A model generated the notes under the pieces. The model made no database searches, was not told where the DNA came from, and saw only the letters and a program-made list of their open reading frames with translations. Positions 6,780 through 8,217 of a stretch of 8,217 nucleotides of DNA are shown here, one piece after another. The stretch's first letter is position 1. Each line of letters begins with the position of its first letter. The stretch spans positions 1-8,217 of the forward strand of contig DRKV01000163.1 in the NCBI GenBank assembly GCA_011051635.1, in the 5' to 3' direction. Source of the stretch: Chloroflexota bacterium (GTDB lineage: Bacteria > Chloroflexota > Anaerolineae > Anaerolineales > DRKV01). A program made the translations under genes and the position numbers.

Positions 6780-6808
6780 GCCCGATGCACCGCAAGGAAA
6801 CGTAAATT

Positions 6809-7321
6809 TCACTCTCGCGCATAATATCTGCGCCCGTTGTCAGTTTGCTGCTCCACGTGCAGCCCACTGTGCTGGCACATTTCTTGCACGATACGCTTAC
6901 CGCCAGGAAAACCGACCCGGGTAGAGAAATCCTTACCGATGGCTTGCACTTCTGCCAGAGTCCGGAAGCGAAAATGGGCATTTGGTCCCCAGACATGCAC
7001 TACTTCCCCCCAGCGGGAAGGCAGCACTTCAATGCGTTGAATATCCTCCCAGGGCAGGGAAACTGTACGCAAGCCGTTGGCAAAGAAAACGCCATCATCA
7101 GCAATACGCAAGATGGTGCGGCGGTCCATCCAGTTTCCCAGCGAGGTGCCCAGGGCAATCACAGTCAGCACCGCCCAAAACACAGGGACGAAAAGCGATG
7201 TGCTCCCAACACGGGCAAGCCATATCCACGCCAGCGTCACCGCAGCCCATATCCCCCAGGAAGCGGCTTCTCCTTGCCGGGACATGATTACGGGATGGAA
7301 TTCCTGCACTTTGGCGGTCAT
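6809..7321 (-). CDS. Two-helix membrane protein with bacterial PH-like domain
   Basis: The protein has 170 residues from ATG 7321. Two hydrophobic helices (about 22-38, WGIWAAVTLAWIWLARV; about 43-60, LFVPVFWAVLTVIALGTS) form a hairpin anchor. A bacterial PH-like (bPH) domain follows from about 63 to 125: WMDRRTILRIADDGVFFANG, then the conserved-looking LPWEDIQRIEV and HFRFRT. A short basic C-terminal helix (GGKRIVQEMCQHSG) ends it. Many small bacterial proteins have this build; the function is not established, and a role in membrane-proximal scaffolding is only a guess. The frame extends upstream to a TTG at 7399, but an extended -10 promoter inside that extension points to 7321. No Shine-Dalgarno precedes 7321, as expected for a leaderless mRNA. 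ATG 7285 (MSRQ) is an alternative start. It is upstream of tyrS on the same strand. Confidence 0.78.
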   Translation of the reverse strand: MTAKVQEFHPVIMSRQGEAASWGIWAAVTLAWIWLARVGSTSLFVPVFWAVLTVIALGTSLGNWMDRRTILRIADDGVFFANGLRTVSLPWEDIQRIEVLPSRWGEVVHVWGPNAHFRFRTLAEVQAIGKDFSTRVGFPGGKRIVQEMCQHSGLHVEQQTDNGRRYYARE

Positions 7322-7328
7322 AGTGGTG

Positions 7329-7359
7329 ATTATACCAACTTTTGCCGCAACTCCTTCAA
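7329..7359 (-). promoter_or_regulatory. Promoter of the PH-like gene, predicted leaderless
   Basis: The minus strand has TGGTATAAT, a perfect extended -10 (hexamer 7334 to 7329). TTGAAG at 7359 to 7354 is a possible -35 with a long 19-base spacer. Only 7 bases separate TATAAT from ATG 7321, so transcription should start at or within one or two bases of the ATG. Confidence 0.65.
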
Positions 7360-7436
7360 TAGCGGGCCGCGTTTTGTTTGAGGCATCGTAATTGCACAAC
7401 AGTCAGGTTGATTTGAACCACTCCAGTTCTCGCGCC

Positions 7437-7473
7437 GCCTTCCTCCAAAGGGCAGTCACCGGAGAGGGGAGGC
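7437..7473. other. Imperfect GC-rich hairpin in the 7322-7624 gap
   Basis: GCCTTCC (7437-7443) pairs with GGGAGGC (7467-7473) with one wobble, and TCC (7444-7446) with GGA (7461-7463), leaving a GAG bulge and a 14-base loop. No U-tract follows on either strand, so it is not an intrinsic terminator. It could be a structured RNA, an operator, or chance in GC-rich DNA. Confidence 0.3.
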
Positions 7474-7540
7474 TGAATAGTTGCGGGTTGTCTCGCTATC
7501 TCAGACCTCGCAAAATCTTAATGTTATTCTCTCCCTTTTT

Positions 7541-7550
7541 GGGGTACACT
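7541..7550 (+). promoter_or_regulatory. Candidate -10 element for the sensor gene
   Basis: GGGGTACACT has a TACACT hexamer at 7545-7550, about 75 bases before ATG 7625. No good -35 is visible 16-18 bases upstream. It shares GGTACACT, and the following TTTA-GTGCA-ATCC pattern, with the region before the 1587 gene. Confidence 0.3.
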
Positions 7551-7624
7551 CCAACTTTAGTGCAATCCATCCTGTATGCAATGTATTCCCAAAGACACTC
7601 TCATTATCGTCAACCGCGAACGAT

Positions 7625-8217
7625 ATGAAGCCACCTTCCATACACCCGCAATCGCTCTCCGACTACATTGAAACCATCCTCGCCCGCCGCCTATTCCTGC
7701 CTCTGGTGAGCATCCTTGTATTCATTGCTCTGGTAGGTACCTGGATTGCCACTAACCAACTCCGTGCACAGCAAGAGACGCACGCGCGCATCATAGCCCG
7801 GCACACTGGCGAATACGTCCAGAACGCGGAACGGGTGCTGAAAACGCTCGCCCTTTCCCTGCCCTCCATCCATACCGATGACCGACAAACGCAGGTTGTT
7901 CTGGAGGTCGTGGACCAGGCCTTTCCATATTTTGACGCCCTGTACTGTGTCGATTACAGGGGGAATATCACAAATTTTGTCTCTAAGCGGTCTGGCAAAA
8001 CCGTGCAGAGCGTCCCCGATGCCCCTTATCTGCATCCGAGAAATCGCAACCAGAGGCCATATATCTCGCCCCCTCTCATTTCACCAATCACCGGCCATAC
8101 AACAATATACTTCAGTTACCCATTAGGAAACGACCAATTGGTCGTCGGAGAACTCCAGATGGAGGCCTTGCAAGAAGCCACTATGTTTAACGGCTACTCT
8201 CCTGGGGATACCCGCGA
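7625..8217 (+). CDS. Membrane sensor protein, N-terminal part with dCache-type extracytoplasmic domain (truncated by window)
   Basis: The frame is open from ATG 7625 to the window edge (197 codons). A cytoplasmic N-terminus (about 1-21, ending in basic ARR) precedes one membrane helix (about 22-42, RLFLPLVSILVFIALVGTWI). An extracytoplasmic region follows: an initial long helix (about 46-78, LRAQQETHARIIARHTGEYV) and a PAS-like sheet with FDALYCVDYRGNI (103-115) and PPLISPITGHTTIYFSYPL (149-167). This is the layout of a dCache_1 ligand-binding module. The output domain lies beyond the window; in this class it is usually a histidine kinase, a GGDEF/EAL enzyme or a chemoreceptor, and the sequence cannot tell which. 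No ATG, GTG or TTG in frame occurs in the preceding 80 or so bases. No clear Shine-Dalgarno precedes the ATG, which lowers certainty about the exact start. Confidence 0.72.
   Translation, partial: MKPPSIHPQSLSDYIETILARRLFLPLVSILVFIALVGTWIATNQLRAQQETHARIIARHTGEYVQNAERVLKTLALSLPSIHTDDRQTQVVLEVVDQAFPYFDALYCVDYRGNITNFVSKRSGKTVQSVPDAPYLHPRNRNQRPYISPPLISPITGHTTIYFSYPLGNDQLVVGELQMEALQEATMFNGYSPGDTR

Larger units (their letters stand above)
7322..7624. other. Divergent intergenic region (303 bases)
   Basis: This gap lies between the PH-like gene (minus) and the sensor gene (plus). It contains the PH-like promoter at 7329-7359 and a candidate promoter for the sensor at 7545-7550. Between them lies an unexplained stretch (about 7403-7495) that has a 30-codon open frame on the minus strand without a normal start, and a G/C-rich hairpin (7437-7473). 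Confidence 0.55.

Noticed and set aside
6734..6790. tyrS start at GTG 6790
   Set aside because: It would translate a terminator hairpin and U-tract. ATG 6733 has a well-placed GGAG and matches the family N-terminus.
5327..6805. 492-codon plus-strand open frame antisense to tyrS
   Set aside because: tyrS on the minus strand has full family motifs, and the antisense product resembles nothing and has no ribosome binding site.
6734..6808. T-box riboswitch in front of tyrS
   Set aside because: The leader is only about 75 bases, and I find no specifier loop or the conserved antiterminator bulge sequence.
6809..7399. Longer PH-like protein starting at TTG 7399
   Set aside because: It has no Shine-Dalgarno, and a strong extended -10 lies inside the extension, so the mRNA should start at the ATG at 7321.
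7400..7425. tRNA T-arm-like sequence (GGTTCAAATC on the minus strand)
   Set aside because: The flanks form only a 4-bp GGTT/AACC stem. No acceptor, D or anticodon arm can be placed around it.

Overview
This GC-rich window (GC content not computed) looks like part of a bacterial chromosome. It holds four complete genes of recognisable family, one complete gene of unknown function, and one gene cut off at each edge. The gene types and a strong G/C third-position preference fit a Chloroflexota (Anaerolineae-like) genome. That assignment is an inference from overall flavour, because the window has no rRNA or other taxonomic marker. I see no insertion sequence, CRISPR array, tRNA, rRNA or phage gene.

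Layout. Positions 1-1275 (minus strand) encode the first 425 residues of a secreted beta-propeller protein that enters a CARDB-type adhesion module where the window ends. A 311-base divergent gap follows, with one candidate promoter facing each way. On the plus strand, 1587-2006 (unknown 139-residue protein) and 2026-2865 (thioredoxin-TPR protein of the CnoX/YbbN type) form a tight two-gene operon that ends in a strong bidirectional terminator (2903-2932). On the minus strand, read right to left, come a small two-helix membrane protein with a bacterial PH-like domain (7321-6809), tyrosyl-tRNA synthetase tyrS (6733-5507), and an APC-family permease fused to two universal stress protein domains (5273-2949). 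At the right edge, on the plus strand, starts a membrane sensor with a dCache-type extracytoplasmic domain (7625-8217, truncated).

Regulation. The -10 elements I find ahead of the 1587, 7321 and 7625 genes share the pattern GGTAyAmT. The one for the PH-like gene lies so close to the ATG that its mRNA should be leaderless. A textbook intrinsic terminator lies just upstream of the tyrS ribosome binding site, leaving no room for a promoter between them. tyrS must therefore be transcribed through it, which suggests attenuation.

Biology. The set combines housekeeping (tyrS), proteostasis/redox (CnoX-like), amino-acid transport with a built-in nucleotide-sensing tail, and cell-surface or sensing functions. 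I do not see a clear new multi-gene defence or metabolic system. The best leads are the tyrS leader, the APC-USP-USP fusion, the unknown partner of the CnoX-like protein, and an unexplained 30-residue open frame and hairpin in the gap at 7322-7624.
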